This document shows positions 1 through 13,300 of a stretch of 64,000 bases of DNA, one piece after another (position 1 is the stretch's first letter; each line of letters starts with the position of its first letter). The stretch comes from Synchiropus splendidus. Lineage: Eukaryota; Chordata; Actinopteri; Syngnathiformes; Callionymidae. Location of the stretch: contig NC_071350.1 of assembly GCF_027744825.2 (NCBI RefSeq), forward strand, positions 3,782,001-3,846,000, written 5' to 3'. The notes under the pieces were generated by a model that saw nothing but the letters and a program-made list of their open reading frames with translations, was not told where the DNA came from and did not search any database. A program made the position numbers and the translations under genes.

Positions 1-818
1 CACTATTATTAAGTAAGTCAAAAGTCATATTAACATTGCTGTGACAATGTCTACGTGGAATAAGTTGACAGACACTGAAAATGGAATTCATCTTTGACAA
101 CACAGCTGAAATAAAATCAGAATATAACCCAGAGTACATGGATATCACGGCAGTAAAAGGGTCGAATTGAGTACTTGCACAGTATTTGATTGTTTCACAT
201 ACACCAACATTTCAAGGATATTTGAAGTACATTTTTGATATATGATATTAATAAACAAACAGTAGAATTACTTTATTATTAACACTGAACAAGCAAGTAC
301 TTAAAATATAGTCAAGACCCAATTACAGGCCATATACATAAGAATATGTTTATTTATGGTACTAAATGTTCCCTGATATGCAAAATGGTGCGGAATATGG
401 ATGCATTATAACATATGATGTCATAAGCAAAGTGATGAAGCAGACTAAATGATACGGCATTGAAAATGTAAGACTTCATTTGGTGTCAAATATTAAAATG
501 TGATTGATCACAATTAATAAATTCTAAACCTTCTAAATTTTTGGTTTTAGGACACTTGATGCAGCAGAAAGTGGATGGGCTGATGGATGAGCTTACCTGG
601 TCAACTGCGAGGAGAAATGCATTACCAACAGGACTCGGGCCAAAACACCACTCTGGATTACTTCTACAATCAATGCATTTTTCGTCTACAGAACATTTTA
701 GCCAAACACTGATGCTAATTCTGTAAGAAATCCAAGATGGTGCAGAGGCCTCTTTAACTTGCCAACAGGTGAGATGGAAAATGTATGAGTGCCCCACCTG
801 TCTGTCTTTGGGCCCCAC
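1..818 (-). other. acaca intron, left edge of window
   Basis: This is the intron after the last acaca exon in the window (donor just below 819). The open frame of that exon runs on to about 486, but the translation past the donor does not resemble ACC1. The next expected exon, which starts the region leading to the carboxyltransferase domain, was not found. I see nothing else here. Confidence 0.7.
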
Positions 819-3800
819 CTGTCCCGTTCGCGAGTCAGTGACCTCCTTGTACAGGCTGATGTCCAGGTAGTATCCAGATTCGTTGGTGAGGAACAGTCGG
901 ATGGGGATCTGCTTCCCTGTGGGTGTGAGGCGGATGTTGATCTTCAGCTCAGCCTGTAGAACGCGCAACTTCCACAGTCGGCTGCCGTAACGCATGACCA
1001 TGGAGCGGACAGATTCCTCGATCTGAGAGTGAGTTGGTGATGAGTGAAGAAAACAGAGGACAGTACACATTTCCCAAAATCAAATCAGCCACCTTGGAGG
1101 GGTCCATGATAACTGTAGGGACAAAATTGAGGAATATGTGGTTGCAGTCAGTTCGCACAGTGGTGTTATTGAACGCCACCTCCAGCTCGTCCATGGCCTC
1201 CAGAAGCAGACGCTCGGCCTCATTGTGGAGGTACTCAAACGACGCTTCCTAGTGAAAGAAATCAGAAGTGGGGGTTGAGTAGGTGTAAATGCTCACACTG
1301 AAATGGTTCGGCCGTACTCTCACCTTTGTCACCAGATCTGAGTGGCGGATGATGGCGCGCACAAAGAAGCGGTAGTCGGTCACCTCAGTGCCAACTTCCA
1401 CTCGGGCCGCCCCCAGGTACAAGTGCATCTTGTGGTTGGCGCAGGGGATAGCAGTCAGGGCAAAATTACGCATTCGGTTGAGCTCCAGCTGGAAAGCTAG
1501 TGCCGGCTCCAAATGTCGATAGATCCTGTCCTCCTCCAGCTGCACGGATGGAGAGAGCGGTGACTCAAGCTCAGAATCAACCAAAACAAATTCAAGACAG
1601 AAGTGATCATACAACTTCTAGATTAGAAAAAAACTATTAAGCCAACAGAATCTCATTAGAAGGCAGCTAATGGGATTGATTCCATTTTGATTGGGGACTA
1701 AATTAAACAGTTCATTAGTTTAATGAGATTTGGAGGCCAGAATGGCTGTCAGAGCAGCAGCATACATTCCAGTTACGCATCGCACATCAAGGAGTTTCAC
1801 CGTTACATATCAAAATAAATAAATAAATAGCTTAAAAATAATGTGTTTTCCGTACAGCGTCATCGAAACCGTCAATGTACAATATTTGTGAGCTGGTTCT
1901 TAGAGCTTCGGCTGGGAAGTCCGTCCTGTTTTATGAACATCTACTGCCCCCTTGTGGAAGTATGTGAGCGGTGTAATTCACATTTTTTTAACGGAGTGCA
2001 AAAAATGTTAATAAATACATACCTTGTCTCTTGCACGGAATGTGAAGAATTTAGGGAATTCTCTCTGTAAATGATAGAGAAACTACCATAAAAACACCGA
2101 TTTGCATTTAAATGAAACAATTACATGATTACAGGGAAAAAGGATTTTAAAGCCTCACAACAAATTAAATGCATGTCAGTTTAGTTATTCTCCATTCTTT
2201 TTAACCAATTTCCCTCATCTGGGGCTGTCGCAAAATGGCTACAATTATAATTACTGACACAGTCGCACTGTGATGGTTAAAGGATGTGTCAATACACATA
2301 TCATTTTGTCGGCTCATGAATAAAAGAACACCACCTGAGACAGAATGAAGTGTCACAAGTGACGAGTGCGGTTGGAAACGGATTTAACAGCCTCAAATGA
2401 ATATAAACGCCACCTTAGGTTTCAAGACAAGCACTGAGGAACATACACAAGAAGATTGAGCAAGAATAACAATAGTTGCCTGACTCCAGGTAGAGTGTGA
2501 AGAAAAAAATAATTGCTTTATCAGAGCTGGGGGGAAAAAAAATCCTTCATAACATTGTGACCTATACAAAATACTTGTGTGGGGCATTCTATTATGAAGT
2601 AGAGCTAACAAGCTGGGACAAAAAATCATTTAACAATAGGTCATCTGCATATTAAAATTTAATAAATTCAAATAATAAGAATTAGCACTTCAATTTCAAG
2701 GGTCACTTGAAATGTGCAATATGATAAAACTGAATGTGGTGATTGATTTAATATTAACATTGTTAAATAAATATAAAGACTCCAAAGAAAAATAAATAAA
2801 ATAATACGTATGTGGAAAGGAATTGAACAGACCCCAGCAATAATCACGTGGGTTGATCAACAGGTATGTGAATTCCACACTACTCATTTGAGCCAAATTC
2901 GAATGCTTCACTGTGTTGCTTTATTCATTATCCGTATGCATTTTCTGATAATATGATTAGTGCGCCATTTCTCAGGTCTCCTAATACACAGGAAATAGCA
3001 GGACTAACTAAAGTAGAGCAATGGTGCGGACAAGGCTGCAGTGTTCCCGTCTCTCCTTGGTCTCTACTTACATGAAACCTTTGGTCCACCTCACAGTTGA
3101 TCTGTTTCCTGAAATCCTGTCATCATAATTGCAGCAAAAGCAATGCATGCAGGAGGAGATACAGAGACAGAGAAACAAGGCCAAATTATTGCACAATTAT
3201 TGCATATTGCATCGCCATTAAGACAAGATTAATTGATTAGTGATTACAGGAGAAGAAATGTTGGACATTACGGTAAACGTTTGTTTGCATGCTGTGTCAG
3301 AAACGATTCTGTAGTTGTGCAGGACAGTGGAGGATTGAGAGGTCACTGTCGTGTACCTTCTGAGCCACGAGAAAGGTCAACCTACGGATGCCATGTTCAA
3401 ACAGCAGGGACCTCTGGAAGTGGAAGGGACAATATCTAGTTCATATTTGGAACTTGAGTATATTGAGTTCACTTATATACAATTTATATTCATACAATTT
3501 TACCTGTGATTGTGTAAATTCCCGGAACATGGATGCCAGACCATCATCATCAATGTCAGAGTCTGTCTTTATGGCCACGTTCAGGATATGGATGGGTTCA
3601 TCCCGAACACTCTGGGAGACAGAATTACATAAAGCATCATAAGACACCAAGTACTCCATGTCTTGGGAAAGAAGAGCACTGAATAAGAGAGGGGAGCATG
3701 TAGCTTGGGGATTTGTCCACATGTATTATGTACGGCAGATAAGATAACTTTATGGAGCCTGTTTTAAAAAGGTACAACAGCACATGCAGTACATGAACTA

Positions 3801-4352
3801 AGCTGTACAAAGGTTGTTACAGTTCGATGATACGTTGTAGACGATTGTTAGGTAAGTTAGTAAGTTTTAACGCAGAGACATTCAACTGGTGGCTTTGAAT
3901 AGCTGCAAATGTTTAAAAAAATGATATGATCTTAATTATTATTATGTTTTTTACTGATTTATTAATAAGTGAAAATGTATCCCAATATTTTGCTTTTTTG
4001 GTTGATCCTATTCATCTCACCTTTGAGTCCTCTTCACCATATAATACTGGGTTCCCTCCCTCAGGGAATGTCGGGCTTGGTGGAGGGGAGTCAGAGAAAC
4101 AGCTCAAGACGTCTGATATGTTCCTAACAAACAGGAAGTAACAAACAGGAAACATTAGCATAGGCACGTGGATGGAGATGAAAGTCAGTGGTGAACGTAG
4201 GCACAGACTTGGTGAACTCCTGGAAGGATCGGAAAGACACCATGGCTCCCATTCGCTGGCAGGGAGGAGTGAAGGACGTGTCAAGCAAGACGTCGCTCAC
4301 ACTGGACACGTGGACCATGCCGTAGTGGTTGAGGTTGGAGGAAAACGACATC
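819..4352 (-). CDS. acaca: acaca exons 28-36: central region
   Basis: These nine exons encode the central non-catalytic region that positions the BC and CT domains in the ACC dimer. The first starts R-M-S-F-S-S-N, a conserved serine cluster after the microexon. The next carries S-D-S-P-P-P-S-P, a proline-directed serine segment. Very short exons (57, 45 and 42 bp at 3357-3413, 3072-3116 and 2023-2064) carry [28 protein letters not shown] and [14 protein letters not shown]. They are called from family similarity and phase because they are too short for ORF calling. The last exon ends at SRTGQ with donor GTGGGG. A second GTGGGG lies about 20 bases downstream and could be used. Confidence 0.9.
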
Positions 4353-7300
4353 CTGTGTGAGGCGACAGAGAGCAGACGGATAAGAACCCGCTGTACCACC
4401 AGCCTGACTAGAGAGATTGACCCAATCCTTCAGGAAAAAACAGTATGATCAATCATTTTTTCTGCAGTCACCAATATACTGGCTTGATTTTCAGAAGAAA
4501 AAAAAGGAAAAAAAAAACTGCAGAATGAATGAGGTTCAGATTTGTAGACAAAGGCCACAGTATTATAAAACCATGAAAACAATGAGATATTTTTAGTCAA
4601 ATTAAACCAAAATGGAGACACCAGAAAGGCTGTTAGATTTTGTCCCGAGTGAGTCCTTTGATTATTAACACCCACAGATGGAGCTAGTCAATTTCAAACC
4701 TGTCCACAGTTTCCCAAAGTGATAAACTGTCCTCAGAACTATCGTCCTTAGATATACTCTCATGAGCATTGAGGTCCTGGGGTTTAGTTTCCTGCAATTT
4801 AGTGTCCGAGCCTTTTACATTATCCAGCATCAGAGCGGCAGACATTTTCCTGGCAGGACAGTCACAGGTCGCACTTTATTAAAATTGCACAGGTTCCTCC
4901 CTGTTACTCAGGCGGGTACACACTCGCGCACACACACAACGAACAAACACCAGACCGACATAATTACAGTTGCACCAGGAACCTTAATCAGCACTTTAAT
5001 TGAAGCTTAACAAGACGACTGCGCTCAAGCTACAAACCAAGCCTGGAATACTGACAACACGAGCTGCGCCAATAAGGGCGAGCACACACACCAGAAAAAT
5101 TCTGTTCAAAGATAGTAAGCTCCAACCATGCAGCTTATCTACAGTGACTAGAAGGCTATGCAATAGAAAGAATGTGTACAATACCTGTTGAGAGTGGGGA
5201 TGTTCCCTCTGCAATCAAACAACATCGGTTACTAAAGGGGTTAGTGGCAGGCAACAGGAGGAAGACATTCAAGGTGGAGCACAGTGAGACATTCGAACCG
5301 ACAGTGTTAGAAAGTAGACATGAAGGTTTGAATGTCTATTATATGACAAACATTTCGAACTAGAGCATGTGGTGTTAGATCTTTGTGTAGAGCTTCACCC
5401 TTCGGGCTACACCTGCGTTACACACCTCATCGTGGAAATAAACACCAGTAACCACAACACTGACCATCTTCGTTCTGTATTCTCAACCTTAGCCTGCAAG
5501 AGCAGCCAGCAGCTCTACTCTCTGACTTGCCACAGCGCTCTGATCTCTTCAATGCTGGCCAGGCAAACCCCTTTCAAAGTTGATCTTGTTTGGTCCCTCT
5601 TTTCTATGACACTTATCCAAGCATCTCTACCAAGACAATGTGCTGTGTAGCATGACATTAAAATGTACCATGTAAAAAAAAATGTTCTGCACAGCATGGA
5701 ACACTACCCGAGTTTGAACCCTGTCAGAATCTGCATCTCTGAAGAAAAGAAGTTGCTTCACCAACATAGTAAAACTCAAATAAACAACTTCTGGAATCAC
5801 TGTGAATTATGATGCAAAAGCAAACAAAACATAGAAGTGATCTGTTGATGTACCGCCATCCACTACGCTCAGAGTGGCAGACTGTGTATTATTATATTTT
5901 ACACCAGCATTTGACAGGTATATCAGGACATGGTGTGACACTCAGATGCAGCAACAACATAGTATATGCTGCACACAATGGCGACGGGAGACAATGGTGT
6001 GAGAGTGGATCCACCCACTCACATGTGCAGCAGACATTTTCAATCCAGATTTGTCCATTTATACAGACATTCCCAGGTAAAACTAGTCAGCGAAACCCAA
6101 GAGCTTCCAAATAATTCCTTCATAGTTAAAAATGTAAATTTGGACCCATTGTACACAGCAGAAACGATAGAAGGTCCATAAACAAATTAAATAAAATCTC
6201 TAAACAAAATTATCTATCTATCATAACAATTATCTATCATACAATATAGACTGTTCAGTGTTGTAAGTTACAAATACAAATGAAGTCTGTTACTGTACTG
6301 TAGTTACTGTGTAATTTAAGTCAATATAAAGTACTGTGGCAGAATAATTTCAAGTGAATATTATGACTATTATGTGGATTTAAAATAACAAACAAGACAA
6401 ATGTAAACCTCACCTCTGAGTGAATTGAAGTAAATGAACAACATCACCTCAAACTCATGCACCAATGCAAGATGCAAATGAGGTGGAGTGTTACAACATA
6501 CCACAAGAGCAAACAGGATAAAATGTACATGGGCATTAGTTTAAAGCATCAGCGGGCAAACACAAACAAAACATATAGACAATCACGCTGGGAGGATGAG
6601 GAACACAGGTGCAGCAAAAATGACACAGGACCGTCAGTCACAAGTGGTTTTGTCCACAAACTGTGCATAAATTTGTCCAGAAACTGAATTTCAGAGCCTC
6701 GATGCTCAAGGGCTTGAATAAAATGACTTGTGGTTATGTTAAATACCTTGCTGTGCACATGAGAAGCATTGAGATGGAGGGAATAATGGAGGATAACTGG
6801 GAAGAAGCAACAAGGACAGCAGGCTGTAAAGGCAATGCCGCGTAGCTCTGTGTGCTGACCGGCACATCAAGCCTACGGTCTGATGAAGTTTTGTGGTATT
6901 TAAAAAGCAGGTGTCTAATATTTGCTTCAGTTAAAGTAGCCTTTGAATTATCCTTTCACAACAAAAATAAAGTCGATGAACCAAAACATGTGAAGCTATA
7001 AATCTTGTCAAAACTGCGACAGTTGTGCACCAGCAGCAGGGAAAGCCATTAATGGGCACAGGAGCATTATTTGGCATGAGGGATACCTGTTGGGATGCGA
7101 TGTGGGAAGCATGAACTGGAACTCCACGACACATGTGTTGTCCCTCAGCTGGCGATGTTGAACACTGTTGAGCTCATATGCAATGTAAGCTCTGCGGACG
7201 TACACCTGCAGAGACAACATTAAAGATTCAGTGGATGAGCGCCGCAAATGAGCAAGAAGAAGAACTCACCTCCAGAGCGGCCATTCTTACCACCTGGTTA

Positions 7301-10300
7301 CTGTGGTAGAAGAAGTTGGGCAGAACATCAAAGATGGATGTTTCAGAGAGGATGAGTTTCTGAAGTAGATTGTAGGCAAAAACAAAACATAAAATTTAAT
7401 AATATGTCTCTTAAACCTGAAAACGTGTGCAGAAACGTGTGCACATTTGTCTACCTGCAGGTTCTCGATGCAGAACTGGTGTCCATACATATCGATAGCA
7501 GACAGGAAGATGGACTCCACCTGGTTGTGTCGCAGCTCATAAGAAGGCAGGTGAGAGGCGATCAGTACCTGTGTATAGGGGATATGAAAATCACTTTCAT
7601 TGGTCCAGCACAGCCATATCCCAACTGCAAGTTGATGAAAGCTGGTCACAAACATGTTTCCTGAAGTCGGATCATTTCCAAGGTTTATGCATCATACATA
7701 TTAAACTGATGCTGAAACAAGGCAGTGGAATGAGAGTAAACCCAAGCACTCCACCTTTCAAACCACATTTGTGGTATGTATAGGATCAGTGCTGCAGCGG
7801 TATGAGAATCCATGAAAAAGGCAAGTCGTGTTTATACTATAAATAAGCACTACTGGTTGAAAGCATTGTATAGTGCGCCAAGAGTATCAAAGGAAATCCT
7901 ACCAATACTGCAATTTCTAGGATGCATTTACACTGAGTAAAAGGCTCTCCAGTGTATTTATTTCCCATATATGAATATATTTTCATCTTCGAAATAGTTC
8001 ACTGCACAAAGAGAATGAATTTCATTACACAGCGTAGTGGAATTTGGATTGCACAAACATCACATTCGCTTGCATTCAAATAAGAATGGGCAGCGGCTAA
8101 GAACCGATCAATATAAAGAGACTGCACTTAACAAGTACGGCAATTATTTATCCATAATTTGAACCCACATTTAAATCAGTTTTAGTATAAATCCAGTTTG
8201 AATGTGGTGAAACTTTCACAGCAAAGACCTCAAAGTTGTGCGATATCCAAGTCCACACCAACCTGTCGTGCTCGCAGAGCCACTTTGGCATTGGTGGTTT
8301 TGCTCAGCTGGGTGAGTTCAGTCAAGATAGCCACAAGTTCATCTGTCAGAGTGGGGTCTCGTCCACACAGCTGGTTCTATAGCAGCAAGAGGAAAGCAAA
8401 CAGCTTTGCGTTACTCACTATCATGATTGAGTGGGGAGTAAAGAGCAGCACTTACAATAAGCATGGTGACCAGAAGGTTCTTCTTTGTGACTTGTGCGTG
8501 AGAGAAGATGTAGTTGAGGACGTTGGCCATGTCACCTTTGTTCTCTTCACGCAGTGCAAACACACACTTATCATAGTGACCTGGAACGGAAAAATAATGT
8601 AATGCACAGACACCAACTTTAAATTAATCATGATCAATGACCATACTTCTTCTACCATATTGTACTACCTGAAAATGAGGATGATAAACTATAATACACT
8701 AGTCAGGAGGCCAACCTCAACATATCGGAAAGGCTTGAGTGTCTCAATAAGAGTGATGGGAGCCAAGTGCCTTGGTATGGACTACAAAATGTACGTAGTT
8801 ACAGGTTACCAGTGCCACAGGCCTCAAGCTATGCCGTATTGAGAGCCATGAGGTAGTAGTACCCAATCACTCTGTGGGGGATTCTGAAGGCAGCTGAAAG
8901 ATAAGGACAGGCCGAGTAGTGTTGTGGCTGGCTCCAGCTTTGAGTTCACTCACTCGTGATTCCATTCATCGATGAAGAGTTCAGTGAGACCCTCAAATAG
9001 ATTCTGGACCACTACTCGACATCTCAGGAGGGGGAGCAGTACCACATTAAGGCTCGAAGACCCACCCACGCACGCACCAACAAAGCACCAGAGTCTGGGG
9101 ACTCCAAGATGGGCTCTGCCATCAAGTAAGGATACTCTTCAGTGGCCATGCTCCCAGCGTAGACACCTGCAGTATCTAAAGGAAAAAGCTGCCATAGCTG
9201 ACACGCAGCATGGTGGGCTGTCAGTGGATGCACCTATGCTTTTGCTGACTGGAGTGTGAGTGAATATGAGATGCTGTAAACACAACACACTGAAGTTACC
9301 AGTGAGGATTGGACTTTGCCAGAGTTGCATTTTGTCACAGATTCAGTTCAAAATTCAGAATTCAGTTCAAAAGACAGAATTTGTTTAAAATAATTTCAGT
9401 AAATGGAGGACTGCAGCTCTTCAGTGGACAGTTCCATCAATAACTCTCGTACCATTCTGAAATTGTACTTCCACTTTACGATACTGTCTCAGCAAGTCCA
9501 TCACGACTGCCTTCATGTGACCCCGGATGCCACTGCGATACCTGTATAAAACAAATATTTTAAGTAATGCAAATTACTCATCAACAAAACCACAAACATG
9601 AATGAAAGACAGCCTCAGCTCCGTGGGTACTGACTTCTGCACTAGCTGCACAATGCTCTGTGTGTTCATGAAGAAGACTTCTCGCTCAGACTTCTTGTTC
9701 AGAGTTGCAGCATGGCTGTCCAAAATGTTTGCAATCTGAAACCACATGAGATATACAATGCAGTTAGTTAATCCCTGACAGCAGAGGAGCCTAATAAGAA
9801 TTTAATCCCAGTGAAAGCTGCAACCTTTGTATATTTATTCATCTTTAATTTGGAGCTCAGGCAAATTACTCGATCAAACTACTGAATCATAATTCATCTA
9901 GTAGCATTATTGAATGTCATCACTTTTCAAAACTAAACTTAATAACCTAGAATTATTATTTGTAGTTTTATAAAGGTGAGTGGGCAAATAAAAGGCCACA
10001 TAGTTATTTTAATGAGTTACTCAAGATACGGTTCATGTAGTTGAGTATAAAAATGAAAAAAATGGTGTTGGATATTAGGATTTGATTGACAGGGCCAGAC
10101 ATGGAGAGCGAAAGAGTACAATGTGTTGCATAGGAAACGTTTACTTGTGTGTCTTTGAGCTGGGGAAATGTTTTCATGCATTTGGCTTCACCTGTTGGCT
10201 TGGGAACTGGCACAACACAGATGTGATGTTACTCGCATACTGAGCCATCTCCTTTTTGATGGCCTTCTCCACTGCGGGCGGAATGCGACCTGATACACTG

Positions 10301-13300
10301 GTCATGATGTCTTGAAGCTCCAACAGAGGCAAGGACGGGTCGCGCATTGTCTTCATCAGTCTCTCCACCCACTCCCTCAACTAAAACAATGGCAGGAGGA
10401 GAAGGGGTCATGGACTGGTCAGTGATGCTGTAATAAACAGCAAGGATATTCTCACCCTGGCACTGAAGAATGGCTCTGGCAGACAGTAGCCGTTCATGAT
10501 GTGAACCAAGTGGTCAAGGGTGCTGTGAAAAACTCTGTGCAGTTTCTCGCCTCTCAGAGCCACTGCTTGAATCGAAGGGAGTGCCCCAGTGTGCAACTCC
10601 GCCTGGAAAACAGAAATTTATGAGAACTGTACGTGTGTTTGATGGACTAAAAATTGATACAGTTGACAATTATCACAAATTTGAGCATAACTGTGTAATG
10701 AAGTAGCTGCAAGTGCTTCAGAAACAAGATGTAAAAGGCAAAGTTTGAAAAGAAAAGAGAAGAAAAATCACCTGTTGTACTCTGCTGGGGTCGTCAAGCT
10801 GCAGTTTGGCAATGACACACCCAGGCTCCAGAGCTGCTCCTGCCCTCTTCACGTAGTGAATACAGCCAGACTCCACAGCTGTGAGGGTCATCACCATCTT
10901 CATCACCTGCCAGTGAAGTAATATCATTTAAGTAAAGAGCACAGAGAGCATGAGACACCAGTGTATGAGTGAATGTCCCACCTCTATCTCAGCGTAGCAC
11001 TGGCCTGCAAAAACATGACCGCCATCTTCAACTGCATATTGAATCAGTTTGCCAGCTGAAGGCGACCGCAGCAGCGATGGATCGTTCTCCTTTTCAAACA
11101 CACAAGTTTTGTTCCCAATTGTGATCCGATACCTGCAAACGGAAACATCTTTCAGCAACTAAAACCAGGCAATTTGTAGGTCAGTCTAATGCCGCTCACC
11201 GGTCGACCTCCTCTTTCATGTAGGTGGTGTAGCTGCTGCCGTCGTAAGACAACAGCAGGCCTCCGTCACTGAGCCGGTGAACATCCACCTCGGCGGAAGA
11301 GTTGTTCATAATGACCACGTAAGAGTTGGGAGACTGGCGTGTCACAGTTAGGACATACTTTCGGCCTTCATAGATCAGTTCCACATCAACAGTGTTGAGC
11401 AGTGTGTGAGCCGGCAGCACCTGACCCCTGAATGAGCCAAACCATTACATTTAATCATATAAATTGTTTTATTTAGTTCTAGGTGGAGTTAAATGCTGAT
11501 CTTCTATGTGCATTTTTTTATCTGTCTCATGAATAAATGTGACTTAACAATGTTTACCTTTCCAAAGAGTGCAGGAAGTTTGACACACTGTTCCTTAAAT
11601 TGACATCTGCCACATGAAGGGCACCACTCACGATTCCTAGCATGGTATCAGGACGCTCGGCCTGCATGCAAAATGTTTGAAAATAGCATCGAGCACAAAC
11701 AGGCACAAGTGCATCAGAACATACCTGCATCTTCTCTGAGATGAGTCTGTCCAGCCAGCCAGTATCAATGCTGTTGTGCTGAAAGCTTTCCGTCTCCAGC
11801 AGCTTGATGAGGTATTCCACAGTTGTCCTGAAGTCTCCTCTGATGGACAGCTCTTTCAAGGCCACCACCATGTTTCTGGAAGGGGTAAAAATGAAATGTC
11901 AGGTTCTAGAAACACACTTTTGTGCAGTCAACTTTATCTTTCACATACGATATTGCCTCTTCACGATTCTCCCCCCAAGAGAAACAGTGTCCAAACTGAG
12001 AGTCTGCAAACTCATGCAGCCCACCAGCAGCTGCCACGCTGAAGTAGCCCCATACGTTCTTATTGCTGCGGAAATTCAGCTCCTGCACTGTTCCAGAGCT
12101 CGGCTTAAATCCCTGCAAACACACATATGCTTTTAGCGCCAAAGGAAAATGCATCACGACGAAAGTGAATAATAAGAAATCACAGCATCCTCCTCCATCA
12201 CTTCACATATATCCTCTGAATCATCATTCATCACAGCACAGAAAATCCTTTCAGTGCTGTATGAATGAGACCCAACATGAGAACCGATCCATACAACGAA
12301 AAAAAACTGGATGCCGGAGAGCACGCAGACACGGTTTCTCTCGGCATAAAAGCCTTGCTGATCCCAGGGAAGAGCGAGGCAAGCGGGACATATGTCGGCT
12401 TCATTCAAATGGTCCAGACCCAGACAGAAAAAGGAGGAAGCATGGAGATCGTTGTGGTGCACACACAGGAGCACACTTCTTCTGCTTCCATAGTGACGTA
12501 TGGTGAGAGTACAATCGCGTCCAAGATCAATTCAAGATCAATTCAAGGCACCTGAGTAAAAAAAAAGGGATGATGCGCCGTAGCGGAGGGTTTAAATAGG
12601 GGGTTTTCCCTTGGCCCAGTTGGGTGGAGAGTATATGAAAGATCTTTCAGGGCAAAGGGGACATAAACAATAGTGAAGTCCGTTGGTGGGCTTTGCATAT
12701 ACTCCAGTTATAAGAACTGGAGTTACACACAGGTAACTAGGATATGCGTTCATAAGAAAACCTGATATTTATGAGATCAGATTATTTCTCCAAACACCAC
12801 AAAGGAAACATACCAGTTACAGAATTTATGACTTGAATGTGGCCTTAAAGAAGAATTCCCTTCAGTGTGCTTGTAAATGCATTTCAAGGATGCATTTAAA
12901 TGGATTCTATCTACATGGGAATATTAAGCATACAGAGGGGAGGATTATTTATGTGAAACACATTCAGAAGAGTCGCAGAGTAATCTAACAGATGTATCTA
13001 GCGGTTACTGTGTGTATGTCTGCTTGTGCAAATGGAAACATGGCAAATCATGAATAACAAACTTGAGGAAGCAACATTCATTTATTTAAAGATGGAACGC
13101 TATTCTTACCTCATCTGGATTTTCACTGGTGATACGAGCTGCAATGACATGTCCCCGCGGAGAGGGGGCGGTAGACAGCCCCTCAAAGTCAATGGGAGAG
13201 TCACCCCAGGGCTGAACTCCATATAGCATCCGGATGTCTTTGATTCGGTGGAGAGGAATTCCCATAGCAATCTAGCAGCCACAAGGAAAAGAGCGACTGA

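Noticed and set aside
486..818. Open frame continuing past the last acaca exon, with a Cys-bearing stretch ([19 protein letters not shown]) and a GTAAGC donor-like site at about 590
   Set aside because: It is simple read-through of the donor at 818. The translation does not match ACC1, where the expected next exon would continue differently, and no acceptor joins it.
12265..12555. Plus-strand open frames within the acaca intron
   Set aside because: They are shadows of the minus-strand repeat fragment and show no family resemblance.
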